Assembly: GCA_937895345.1 (NCBI GenBank)
Contig: CALAWP010000041.1
Span: forward strand, 7,882-71,881
From: an uncultured Paenibacillus sp.
GTDB taxonomy: Bacteria; Bacillota; Bacilli; Paenibacillales; Paenibacillaceae
Direction: 5' to 3'
Length of the DNA stretch: 64,000 nt
The number at the start of each line of letters is the position of its first letter. Within the stretch, counting starts at the first letter, position 1. The notes below the pieces were generated by a model. It was not told the DNA's origin. It saw only the letters and a list, made by a program, of their open reading frames with translations, and made no database searches. Made by a program: the position numbers and the translations under genes. This document shows, in pieces, positions 17,094 through 24,998 of this stretch.

Positions 17094-18161
17094 ATGGTGG
17101 ATTCCATGAGGTCGCAGCTGTTGAAAAATATCGGCGCTGCCGGTCACATACAAGAGCTGCGTCGCTTGCGGGACCGGTTTCACGAAGACATGAACGCACA
17201 GCTCCCTCTCCGCCCGGTCGAACAGTTCAATGAATATTTAAACGAGATGCACGATGCGTTTATCGTCAGAACGATTGAGCTCTCGGAAATGGAAATGGCA
17301 CGGCTGGGGCATGGACCTCCCCCCGTGCCATACGCCTATTTGCTGTTCGGCAGCGGAGGCAGGAGCGAGCAGACGTTATCCAGCGATCAGGACAGCGGGA
17401 TTGTATACGCGGATTCGGAGCTGGACCCCGAAATAACCAAACGGTATTTCGGCATCTTAAGCCAGCAGATCGTGTCCCGGCTGGAGGAAGCGGGTTATCC
17501 GCCTTGCGAAGGCAACGTGCTGAGCGCCAATCCGGAATGGTGCATGTCGCTGAGCGATTGGGGCCGCAAGCTGGACCATTGGTTTCACGACCCGGTTTGG
17601 GAGGCGGTGCGGTATTTGCTTATTATCGCCGACGGACGGTGCGTGTACGGGGAGGAAGCTTTGCTTCGCCAACTGAAAGATTTCTTTTATACCGACACGC
17701 TGAATCATCCGGTCATCCTGAAACGGATGACGGAAAATACGATGCGCCATAAAGTGCTCGTCGGGGTCTTCGGGCAGCTTCTGAAGGAACGGTACGGCGA
17801 GGATGCGGGAAGTCTCGATATTAAATACGGAGCCTATATCCCGATGGTCAATTCGATCCGGCTGCTGGCGATTCAGTCGAATATCCGCGAAACGTCGACG
17901 CTCGACCGGATTCGAAAGCTGGAAGAAGCGGGAAAGCTGTCGGCCGAGGATGCCCGCGCCTGCGATGCGGCGTTTCGTTTTTTCCTGCGGCTGCGGCTGA
18001 TGACGACCGAGCAGGCGGAAGGCGGTCTGTATGCAAACAACGGCAAGCTGCACAGCAGCAAGCTGACGAAGGAAATGACGGATGAATTGAAAAGCAGCCT
18101 GCGGCAGGGCAAAAAATTGCAGCGTTCCGTGTTGAAGACGACGTTGGGCAGGCTGATGTAA
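17094..18161 (+). CDS. DUF294 GlnD-like nucleotidyltransferase
   Basis: A 355-residue protein. The nucleotidyltransferase signature GSGGRSEQTLSSDQDSG is at 86-102, with the two Asp metal ligands at 98 and 100, as in the GlnD PII-uridylylating domain and DUF294 proteins. The C-terminal half matches DUF294_C (helical, RSLVLKTTLGRL end). No CBS or cyclic-nucleotide domain is attached. It starts 40 bases after amtB, with GGGAGAGAG upstream. A nitrogen-signalling role is inferred from its place; the target is unknown because no PII gene is in the operon. Confidence 0.85.
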   Translation: MVDSMRSQLLKNIGAAGHIQELRRLRDRFHEDMNAQLPLRPVEQFNEYLNEMHDAFIVRTIELSEMEMARLGHGPPPVPYAYLLFGSGGRSEQTLSSDQDSGIVYADSELDPEITKRYFGILSQQIVSRLEEAGYPPCEGNVLSANPEWCMSLSDWGRKLDHWFHDPVWEAVRYLLIIADGRCVYGEEALLRQLKDFFYTDTLNHPVILKRMTENTMRHKVLVGVFGQLLKERYGEDAGSLDIKYGAYIPMVNSIRLLAIQSNIRETSTLDRIRKLEEAGKLSAEDARACDAAFRFFLRLRLMTTEQAEGGLYANNGKLHSSKLTKEMTDELKSSLRQGKKLQRSVLKTTLGRLM

Positions 18162-18176
18162 GGCGGTGGTGGAAAG

Positions 18177-18911
18177 TTGAAGGAACAAAAAGGCGTCGGG
18201 CGCATGTGGTCGCTGTACAAGATGGGCGGAGTTACGCCAGCCATCGCTTCCATGCTCGGATCGCAAAACGCGCAATTGATGGCGTTTATTCGCAACGCCA
18301 ACCGCGAGCAGCGCAAGCAATCGATTCTGGATACCCAGCTGACGGAGCTGGAAGCGGTCGTCTTCGATTTGGAGACGACCGGCTTCAATCCGAATACGGG
18401 CGACGAAATCATCTCGTTCGGCGCCGTCGTCGTGCGAGGCGGGGAACTGGTCGAGGAAGAATCGTTCTACAGCCTCGTCAATCCGAAACGTCCGGTGCCG
18501 AAGGCGATTACGGAGCTTACGGGCATTACGAACGCCATGGTCGAGGCTGCGCCGGATCTGATGAACGTGCTCCACGATTTTATGGCCTTTATCGGCCGCA
18601 GGCTGCTTATTGCCCATGCGGCCGGGCATGACAAGCAATTTCTGAATGCCGCGCTGTGGCGGACATCGAAGGTGAACTTGAATCACCGCGTTCTCGATAC
18701 GATGATGATCGCGAAGTGGCTGGAGCCGAAGCGGGAAGGGTACGGGCTGGACGAGTTGCTGGAAGGCAGCGGAATTCCAATGCTTAACCGGCATCACGCC
18801 TTGGACGATTCGATTATGACGGCAAAGCTGTGGCTTCATTATTTGAAACGGATTCACGCAAGAAATATTAATACGCTGGGCGATTTGTACGCTTATTTAA
18901 GCAAGCACTAA
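18177..18911 (+). CDS. DnaQ-like 3'-5' exonuclease
   Basis: A 244-residue protein. The exonuclease motifs are Exo I DLETTG (64-69), Exo II around HAAGHDKQFL (147-156) and Exo III HHALDD (206-211), the DEDDh type. A 60-residue helical N-terminal extension is unusual and may contact its partner. The start is TTG 18177 after GGCGGTGG, 15 bases behind the DUF294 gene. DnaQ domains are found fused or linked to DUF294 proteins in other bacteria, so a shared pathway is likely. Confidence 0.88.
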   Translation: MKEQKGVGRMWSLYKMGGVTPAIASMLGSQNAQLMAFIRNANREQRKQSILDTQLTELEAVVFDLETTGFNPNTGDEIISFGAVVVRGGELVEEESFYSLVNPKRPVPKAITELTGITNAMVEAAPDLMNVLHDFMAFIGRRLLIAHAAGHDKQFLNAALWRTSKVNLNHRVLDTMMIAKWLEPKREGYGLDELLEGSGIPMLNRHHALDDSIMTAKLWLHYLKRIHARNINTLGDLYAYLSKH

Positions 18912-19325
18912 ATCGACCGGCTTCAGCGCGCCGCCGGATACCGTATAAGGCTGCACTCGGGGCGGCTGACCGGGCGGCAGGGAGACGATCCAATACGTGA
19001 CGCCGGATGCCGGCAGGAAGCCTGCCCGGTCCCGAACGGAGGGAACCGCATCCTGGCTCGGATGGGAATGGTAGAGACCGACAAGCGATTGTCGGTTTTT
19101 TTGCATGGCAAAAAAAACGGCCGTCCACTCCTCGGGATCGAAGGCAAACGAGTCGGCGGGCCGGTTATGCGCATTCCGGACGGGAATGACCATATCCGGC
19201 GCCGCCGCATGCTCCGACCGGGCCAGCACGCCGCAAGCCTCCAGCGGCAGGGCTTCGCGGCATATTCTCAGCAGCTCATTGAAGGCGTCGTGGCCGATCA
19301 TGCCGGGTTCGCGGTTTTCGCTCAA
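18897..19325 (-). CDS. JAMM/Mov34 (M67) family metallopeptidase
   Basis: A 142-residue soluble protein. The JAMM zinc motif is complete: Glu29 in LPLEACGVL, His86-Ser-His88-Pro, then Ser96 and Asp99 (YHSHPSQDAVPSVRD). Bacterial M67 proteins cut ubiquitin-like sulfur carriers or unknown peptides. The start is TTG 19325 with GGGAGGGG upstream. Its 3' end overlaps the 3' end of the exonuclease gene by 15 bases on the opposite strand, leaving no room for a terminator. Confidence 0.85.
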   Translation of the reverse strand: MSENREPGMIGHDAFNELLRICREALPLEACGVLARSEHAAAPDMVIPVRNAHNRPADSFAFDPEEWTAVFFAMQKNRQSLVGLYHSHPSQDAVPSVRDRAGFLPASGVTYWIVSLPPGQPPRVQPYTVSGGALKPVDLVLA

Positions 19326-19378
19326 TCCATCCCCTCCCTTGCGTATTCCTTTAGTATACGCGACGTCCCTGCGCTTTG

Positions 19379-20581
19379 TTAAGCGTTCTTTTGAACCTTT
19401 GGCGGATGGACGAACCGGATGACGGTAAACAGCGATAGGGCGCTTAAAACGGCCAGCGAGGCAAACAGCCAAGGCTCGTAGCGGCCCGTGATCCAGCTGA
19501 ACAGCGGAGGGCCTGCCGCCACGCCCAGAAAGCGGAGGCTGTTGTACAACGAGGTAACCATTCCCCGATGGGAACGGTCTACGGCGCCGGTAATGAGCGT
19601 ATTGAGACACGGCAGCAGAAGTCCGGTGCCGACGCTGCTTGCGGTAATGAAGCAGATCAGCGCGACGAAGCTGCCGTGCCATATGGCCGCGGCCGTCAGC
19701 GACAGCACAATGCCGCTAATGCCGGTAATCATAAAAATCCGCATCCGGTAGCTTTTTTTCTTGATAATCCGTCCGGTGGTGTAAGCCGTCACGACAAGGC
19801 CGAGGAGCGGAATGGCGAGCAGGCCGCCCTTGGCGACTCCCGTGATGGAATACGGCGGCTTCTCGGCGAGGTCGGACAAGTAAACGAGCATGCCGAACAG
19901 AATGAACAAGCCGAGCGCCCCGGCGCAATAAGCGGTAATCAGCCATTTGCCGTGTTTGCCGAATATTTTTTTCATGTGGGCGAGATAAGTTTTGAGCGGC
20001 ATCGCCTTGTCGGTATGATCCTTTTCTTTAATAAGAAAAATAACGGCGGCCAGCGCGGCGGCGCAAAAAAACGGAAACGCAAAAAAAGGAGCGTACCAGA
20101 CCCACAGCCCGAGCAGCGAGCCGAGGATGGGGCTGATCACCTTGCCCGTGCCGTTGGAGGCTTCAATCAAGCCGAGCACTTCGCTTTCTTCGCCGTCCGT
20201 GTACATGTCTCCGACCAAAGCCATCGCAATAGGGGAAGTGCCCGCCGCTGCGATGCCTTGGATAATGCGCGCGGCGATCAACACGGGATAGGAGTGCCAT
20301 AAAGCCCCCATGCCCGCCAGAATGCCCGCCGCACCGTAAACCGCCAGGGCGGTGACGATAATGATTTTGCGCTTCATGCGGTCGGACAAATAGCCGATCA
20401 AGGGTATGAACACCGCCGCCGATACCGAGAATAACGTTATGACCATGCTGGATTGCAGCTCGGACAGCTTCATGCGCTCCGATAATTCCGGCAGGATTGG
20501 AACGAGCATGGAATTGCCAAGAACGAATACGAGCGGAATGGTGGCGAAAGCTGCGGACGGGAGCCATTTGGACTGCGCCAT
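19379..20581 (-). CDS. MFS drug-type exporter (DHA1-like)
   Basis: A 400-residue, 12-helix carrier. Motif A GYLSDRMKRKIII follows helix 2, and motif C-like GxxxGPxxG features appear in EASNGTGKVISPILGSLLG, which suggests an exporter. It resembles Bacillus YfmO/YfmP-type and multidrug members. The substrate is unknown. The gap to the M67 gene is 53 bases and the two could be co-transcribed. Confidence 0.85.
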   Translation of the reverse strand: MAQSKWLPSAAFATIPLVFVLGNSMLVPILPELSERMKLSELQSSMVITLFSVSAAVFIPLIGYLSDRMKRKIIIVTALAVYGAAGILAGMGALWHSYPVLIAARIIQGIAAAGTSPIAMALVGDMYTDGEESEVLGLIEASNGTGKVISPILGSLLGLWVWYAPFFAFPFFCAAALAAVIFLIKEKDHTDKAMPLKTYLAHMKKIFGKHGKWLITAYCAGALGLFILFGMLVYLSDLAEKPPYSITGVAKGGLLAIPLLGLVVTAYTTGRIIKKKSYRMRIFMITGISGIVLSLTAAAIWHGSFVALICFITASSVGTGLLLPCLNTLITGAVDRSHRGMVTSLYNSLRFLGVAAGPPLFSWITGRYEPWLFASLAVLSALSLFTVIRFVHPPKVQKNA

Positions 20582-20704
20582 TGTCGGATGATCCTCCTGT
20601 TCGAAAGTGACGGTTTAATGGCTAATCTGCCCTGCGGCTTGAGCTTCCATACTCCGCATGGTACGATGAAAGCAATTTATTATGGTCTTGAAGGAAGGGA
20701 CAGC

Positions 20705-21241
20705 ATGAGAAACGTTGCCGCTTTGTTTATTATAGGAATCGCAATGGCCGGATTTGCGGTGTTTGAACATTTCCAGCCTCAAGCGGCCTCGTCGGTCGTG
20801 TCGGCCGACGCCGAGTTCAAGCCGAAGGCCGGATTTGTTGCGGCTCCGTTCAAATTGCCGGATTTGGAGGACGAGAGCGTCACCGTCGGAAGCCGGGACG
20901 GCAAGCTGCAGCTGGTCAACTTCTGGGCATCCTGGTGCGGACCTTGCGAGCTTGAGGCTCCCGATTTGCAAAAGCTTCATGAGAAATACGGGGATGTGAT
21001 GACGTTATACGGCGTCAATTCCACCAAATACGACCGGGAAAGGTCGGCCCGGGAATTTGTACAGGACTATGGCTTTACGTTTCCGGTTCTGATGGACCGC
21101 GACGGCGATGTAACGGAAGCTTACAAGGTCAAATCGTACCCGACGAGCTTTCTGATCGATGCCGAAGGCGTCATCCGGGAACGGATTGACGGTGTCATCA
21201 CATACGAGGCATGGGAAGGCTTAATCGAGAAGTATTTGTAG
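20705..21241 (+). CDS. ResA/TlpA-like membrane-anchored thioredoxin
   Basis: A 178-residue protein with an N-terminal membrane anchor (5-20) and an extracellular AhpC/TSA-type thioredoxin domain. The active site is WCGPCE (Cys78, Cys81). The fold elements NFWASWCGP and SYPTSFLIDAEGVI are typical. ResA proteins keep heme-binding cysteines reduced during cytochrome c assembly; no ccdA or resBC is adjacent, so the substrate may differ. ATG 20705 follows GGAAGGGA. A longer frame from 20588 overlaps the MFS promoter and is not chosen. Confidence 0.88.
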   Translation: MRNVAALFIIGIAMAGFAVFEHFQPQAASSVVSADAEFKPKAGFVAAPFKLPDLEDESVTVGSRDGKLQLVNFWASWCGPCELEAPDLQKLHEKYGDVMTLYGVNSTKYDRERSAREFVQDYGFTFPVLMDRDGDVTEAYKVKSYPTSFLIDAEGVIRERIDGVITYEAWEGLIEKYL

Positions 21242-21256
21242 GCAGACATCAATAAA

Positions 21257-21300
21257 CCAGGACGAGGCGGCAGCTTGACTGCGCCTCGTCCTGGTTTTTT
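21257..21300 (+). terminator. terminator of the ResA-like gene
   Basis: CCAGGACGAGGCG (from 21257) pairs with CGCCTCGTCCTGG, followed by six T. Confidence 0.9.
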
Positions 21301-21416
21301 ATTAACATATGAGAAAGTAGAAGTTATACCTTATACCGGCTTGCGCGCCGCCAAATGCCGGCGTCAGCCGTTTGCGTGTGTGAGTGAAGCTCCACACCAC
21401 CGAACTAAAGTGACGT

Positions 21417-23039
21417 TCAGTGGTTGACCAGACCGAGCCGTTCCGTCGGTTCGGCATGATCCGAGCCGGACGATAGAGGCTGTGCGGAATGCAGGAGCGC
21501 ATAACGGAAGCTGTCGATCAGCGCTTCGCAGCTCGCTTCGATGACGTTGCTCGATACGCCGACGGTGCTCCATTTGTTGTCGAGTCCGGTCGATTCCACC
21601 AGCACGCGGACTTTCGCGGCGGTCGCATCCTTTTCGTCGATGACGCGAACCTTATAGTCGGACAAATGAATGTTCTCGATTTGCGGATAGAACTGAACCA
21701 GCGACTTGCGAAGCGCATTGTCCAAAGCGTTGACGGGACCGTTGCCTTCCGCGGCGGTATGCACCTGCTGGCCGCCTACCGTAATTTTGACAATTGCCTC
21801 GGAAATCATCTGGCCGCCCGACGTTTCCGCATGGATCTTGAACGAATCCAGCCGGAAGCTTTCTTTCGTTTCCCCGAACGCTTCGCGCAGCATTAGCTCC
21901 AGGGAGGCGTCGGCCCCTTCGAATTGGTAGCCCTGATGCTCCAGTTCTTTAATCCGGTTCATAATTTGTTTCGTTTTTTCGTTGTTGGCGTTGACGTCCA
22001 GACCTAGCTCGACCGCCTTGGACACGATATTGCTTTGGCCTGCGAGCTCGGAAACGAGAATCCGCTGTTTGTTGCCTACCAGCTCGGGCTGGATGTGCTC
22101 GTACGTCTTGGAGTCCTTCATAATGGCGGATACATGGATGCCGCCCTTATGCGCGAATGCGGCGTTGCCTACGTAAGGCTGGCCGACCGGCATGTTGACG
22201 TTGGCGATTTCGCTGACGTACCGCGCGGTGCTGGTCAGCGCCCGAAGCTTGTCATCCGGCAAACAGCTGTAATTCAGCTTCAGCTGCAAATTCGGAATGA
22301 TGGAGCACAGGTTGGCGTTGCCGCAGCGTTCCCCGTAGCCGTTGATCGTTCCTTGGACCTGACGGGCTCCGGCTTGTACCGCCGCCAGCGTATTGGCAAC
22401 CGCCAGCTCGCAGTCGTTGTGCGTATGGATGCCGATCGGAACGGTCAGCTCGGCTTTGACGCGCGAGACGATTTCATGGATTTCGCCGGGCAGCGTACCG
22501 CCGTTCGTATCGCACAGCACGAGCCAGTCGGCGCCGCCTTCCTGCGCTTTGCGCAACGCGGCCAGCGCGTAATCGGGGTTATGCTTGTACCCGTCAAAAA
22601 AGTGCTCGGCGTCGTACATCGCCTCCATGCCGTTCCGCTTCAGGAACGAAAAGGAGTCGAAAATCATGGCCAAGTTTTCTTCCAGCGTCGTTTGCAAAGC
22701 GGTATGGACGTGGAAGTCCCATGCTTTGCCGACAAGGGTAGCGGCCGGCACGCCGGATTCGACGATCCGGACGAGGCTGGCATCCTTGTCCGCTTCGCTG
22801 TTTTTGCGGCGGGTGCTGCCGAATGCCGTAATTTTGGCGTTCAGGCTCATGCTTTTGACCCTTTGGAAAAATTCGATGTCCTTGCTGTTGCTGCCGGGAT
22901 TTCCGCCTTCGATATAATGAACTCCCAAAGCGTCGAGCTTCAGGGCGATTTTGAGCTTATCGTCTGCCGACAGGCTGATGCCTTCGCCTTGCGTACCGTC
23001 GCGCAGCGTCGTGTCAAAGATCGAAATGGATGCGGACAT
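21417..23039 (-). CDS. cimA: citramalate synthase
   Basis: A 540-residue enzyme of the LeuA/CimA family. It joins pyruvate and acetyl-CoA to (R)-citramalate, the first step of the threonine-independent route to isoleucine. Seen are TTLRDGTQGEGI (9-20), GGNPGSNSKD, the metal HTHND, GYGERCGNAN and a C-terminal regulatory domain (about 400-520). The Asp-Gly-Thr-Gln-Gly-Glu-Gly variant and the length fit CimA rather than LeuA. The ribosome site is AAGGAGGCC. It stands alone on the minus strand, divergent from dinB. Confidence 0.93.
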   Translation of the reverse strand: MSASISIFDTTLRDGTQGEGISLSADDKLKIALKLDALGVHYIEGGNPGSNSKDIEFFQRVKSMSLNAKITAFGSTRRKNSEADKDASLVRIVESGVPAATLVGKAWDFHVHTALQTTLEENLAMIFDSFSFLKRNGMEAMYDAEHFFDGYKHNPDYALAALRKAQEGGADWLVLCDTNGGTLPGEIHEIVSRVKAELTVPIGIHTHNDCELAVANTLAAVQAGARQVQGTINGYGERCGNANLCSIIPNLQLKLNYSCLPDDKLRALTSTARYVSEIANVNMPVGQPYVGNAAFAHKGGIHVSAIMKDSKTYEHIQPELVGNKQRILVSELAGQSNIVSKAVELGLDVNANNEKTKQIMNRIKELEHQGYQFEGADASLELMLREAFGETKESFRLDSFKIHAETSGGQMISEAIVKITVGGQQVHTAAEGNGPVNALDNALRKSLVQFYPQIENIHLSDYKVRVIDEKDATAAKVRVLVESTGLDNKWSTVGVSSNVIEASCEALIDSFRYALLHSAQPLSSGSDHAEPTERLGLVNH

Positions 23040-23066
23040 GGGTTGAGGCCTCCTTCAGTAAAAACC

Positions 23067-23110
23067 CTCTATCGAGTCATAATTCATTATTATAACACTC
23101 TATCGGCTCA
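23067..23110 (-). promoter_or_regulatory. cimA -10 element flanked by 13-bp direct repeats
   Basis: A minus-strand TATAAT (plus 23089-23094) lies between CTCTATCGAGTCA (23067-23079) and CTCTATCGGCTCA (23098-23110), two near-identical repeats spaced 31 bases. They are placed as an operator would be. The binding factor is unknown. Confidence 0.45.
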
Positions 23111-23137
23111 AAGTAGAGGGGCAATATCGCAGCAAGC

Positions 23138-23168
23138 CGGAACAATTGTGATCATTTCGGAACAGTTG
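23138..23168 (+). repeat. tandem 11-bp repeats upstream of dinB promoter
   Basis: CGGAACAATTG (23138) and CGGAACAGTTG (23158) start exactly 20 bases apart, two helical turns. They lie just upstream of a promoter candidate TTGACT-17-TATGCT (23186-23214). They do not fit the Gram-positive LexA box. Confidence 0.4.
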
Positions 23169-23261
23169 CCCGTCTTGGCCTGCGGTTGACTTGCTCTATA
23201 CGCCATAATATGCTGATGAGGAAGGCATTATCCGAAAAAATGTACGAAAGGCGGCAGTCAA

Positions 23262-24551
23262 GTGGGCGACGGAACGAACGGGCATTATCCGGCCAAAGGC
23301 AGAGTCATTATTCATCTGGATATGAACGCGTTTTACTGCTCGGTTCACGAAGCGGAGCAGCCTGAATATTATAAAGGGAAGCCGACGGCCGTGTCGGGCA
23401 GCGTCGAGCAGCGCAAAGGCATCGTCGTCACGTGCTCCTATGCGGCCCGGGCCAAGGGCGTCAAGACGGGCATGACGGTGAAGCAGGCGATGCGCGCCTG
23501 CCCGGAGCTGATGCTGATCAAGCCCGACTTCGATTTGTACCGCAAATATTCGCGCGGCTTTATGTCGATCGCACGGCAATTTACGCCGCTTGTCGAAGCC
23601 GTTTCCATTGACGAGTGCTATATGGACATCACCGGCTCGAAGCTGTTCGGCACGCCGCTGCAAATCGCCGAGACGCTGCAGAGACGCATTGCCGAAGAAT
23701 GGTCGCTTCCATGCTCGATCGGCCTTGCTCCGAACAAGCTTCTTGCCAAGATGGCGTCCGATATGCAGAAGCCGAACGGGCTGACCGTCCTCCGGATCCG
23801 GGATGTGCCTAAGCTGCTCTGGCATAAGCCCTGCGGCACGTTGTTCGGCATCGGCGGCAAGACGGCGGCCAAGCTGGAAAAGCTGAATATTCGAACGATC
23901 GGCGAACTGGCGGCCTCGGACGAAGGACTGCTGACGAGACATTTCGGCGTCATGGGAGCATGGATGAAATCGGCCGCAAACGGCATCGACCATTCACCCG
24001 TCAATCCGGTCCGCGAGCGGAACAAGTCGATCGGCCATACGACGACGCTGCCGGCCGATTTGACGGAAACGGACGATATTCATCGGGTGCTGCTGAATTT
24101 GTCGGATCAGACGGGACGGCGGCTGCGCAAGCAGAAGCTGGTCGCGTCCACCGTCCAGATTACGATTCGCAGGCCGGACATGACGACGATCACCCGGTCG
24201 CAGACGCTGCCGGCTCCGACGAACGAGCTGGACGTTATCTACCGGACGGCCTGCAGTTTGCTGCAACGGCATTGGAAATCGGGCGATCCGATCCGGCTGC
24301 TAGGCGTTACGCTGCAAAATTTGGCTCCGCTTGAACAATCGGCGCTGCAGCTCGATTTGTTCAGCTATGAGCGGCAGCCGCGCAAGGAAGCCTTGACGAA
24401 GGCGATGGACAGTCTGCGGGACAAGTTCGGAGAAGACGCCGTATTGACGGCGGGTATGCTGGGCGACGATCCTTCGGCGCTCATTCGGAACAAACGAATT
24501 CGGGGGACATCCTTGCAAACGGATGACGGTTTGTTATATATTGATGATTGA
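23262..24551 (+). CDS. dinB: DNA polymerase IV
   Basis: A 429-residue Y-family translesion polymerase. Catalytic acids are visible: Asp20 in HLDMNAFYCSVHEAE and Asp117-Glu118 in SIDECYMD. A HhH thumb region follows (GIGGKTAAKLEKL), then the little finger, and a clamp-binding motif LQLDLFSY lies near residue 362. The 40-residue tail after the clamp motif is somewhat long. The start is GTG 23262 after AAAGGCGG. No clear LexA box was found upstream, so SOS control is unproven. Confidence 0.93.
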   Translation: MGDGTNGHYPAKGRVIIHLDMNAFYCSVHEAEQPEYYKGKPTAVSGSVEQRKGIVVTCSYAARAKGVKTGMTVKQAMRACPELMLIKPDFDLYRKYSRGFMSIARQFTPLVEAVSIDECYMDITGSKLFGTPLQIAETLQRRIAEEWSLPCSIGLAPNKLLAKMASDMQKPNGLTVLRIRDVPKLLWHKPCGTLFGIGGKTAAKLEKLNIRTIGELAASDEGLLTRHFGVMGAWMKSAANGIDHSPVNPVRERNKSIGHTTTLPADLTETDDIHRVLLNLSDQTGRRLRKQKLVASTVQITIRRPDMTTITRSQTLPAPTNELDVIYRTACSLLQRHWKSGDPIRLLGVTLQNLAPLEQSALQLDLFSYERQPRKEALTKAMDSLRDKFGEDAVLTAGMLGDDPSALIRNKRIRGTSLQTDDGLLYIDD

Positions 24552-24623
24552 GGTATCAGCCATTATACATTCGGACATGATATGCACGGAGTTATTTCCG
24601 TATACAATAAGGAGGGAATTGCC

Positions 24624-24866
24624 ATGGCCAAGTTTACTTGGGTAGAGAAAGACACTTGCATCGCTTGCGGCGCATGCGGAGCTACGGCCCCGGACATTTA
24701 CGATTACGACGACGAAGGAATCGCCGAAGTCATTTATAACGGCGACGCTAATAGAGGCATTACGGAAATTCCGGAAGATATGTACGACGATCTGCAGGAT
24801 GCTTGCGACGGATGCCCGACCGATTCGATCAAGATCGCGGACGAACCGTTCAACGCGGAAGGGTAA
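24624..24866 (+). CDS. fer: ferredoxin, single [4Fe-4S]
   Basis: An 80-residue acidic electron carrier of the Bacillus monocluster type. Ligands are Cys12, Cys15, Cys18 (CIACGAC) and Cys61, with Pro after the last Cys region (ACDGCPTDSI, Cys64 extra). The start is ATG 24624 after AAGGAGG; a longer frame from 24582 includes the ribosome site and is wrong. It is monocistronic, ending at a strong terminator. Confidence 0.95.
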   Translation: MAKFTWVEKDTCIACGACGATAPDIYDYDDEGIAEVIYNGDANRGITEIPEDMYDDLQDACDGCPTDSIKIADEPFNAEG

Positions 24867-24887
24867 GCCCCCGCTTCGACGATGCGG

Positions 24888-24932
24888 ACTCCCCGCCCCG
24901 GCCCACTGGCCGGGGCGGGGAGTTTTTCTTTT
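24888..24932 (+). terminator. terminator of ferredoxin gene
   Basis: ACTCCCCGCCCCGGCC (24888 on) pairs perfectly with its complement ending at 24923 around CACT, followed by TTTTTCTTTTT. Confidence 0.95.
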
Positions 24933-24998
24933 TCGATGAAAGTCCGGTCCCGATATGCCGATATAGTGGATAAAAGGTAAAGAATGGGGGGGGGCATT

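Noticed and set aside
23100..23261. LexA (SOS) box for dinB
   Set aside because: The repeats present do not fit CGAAC-N4-GTTCG.
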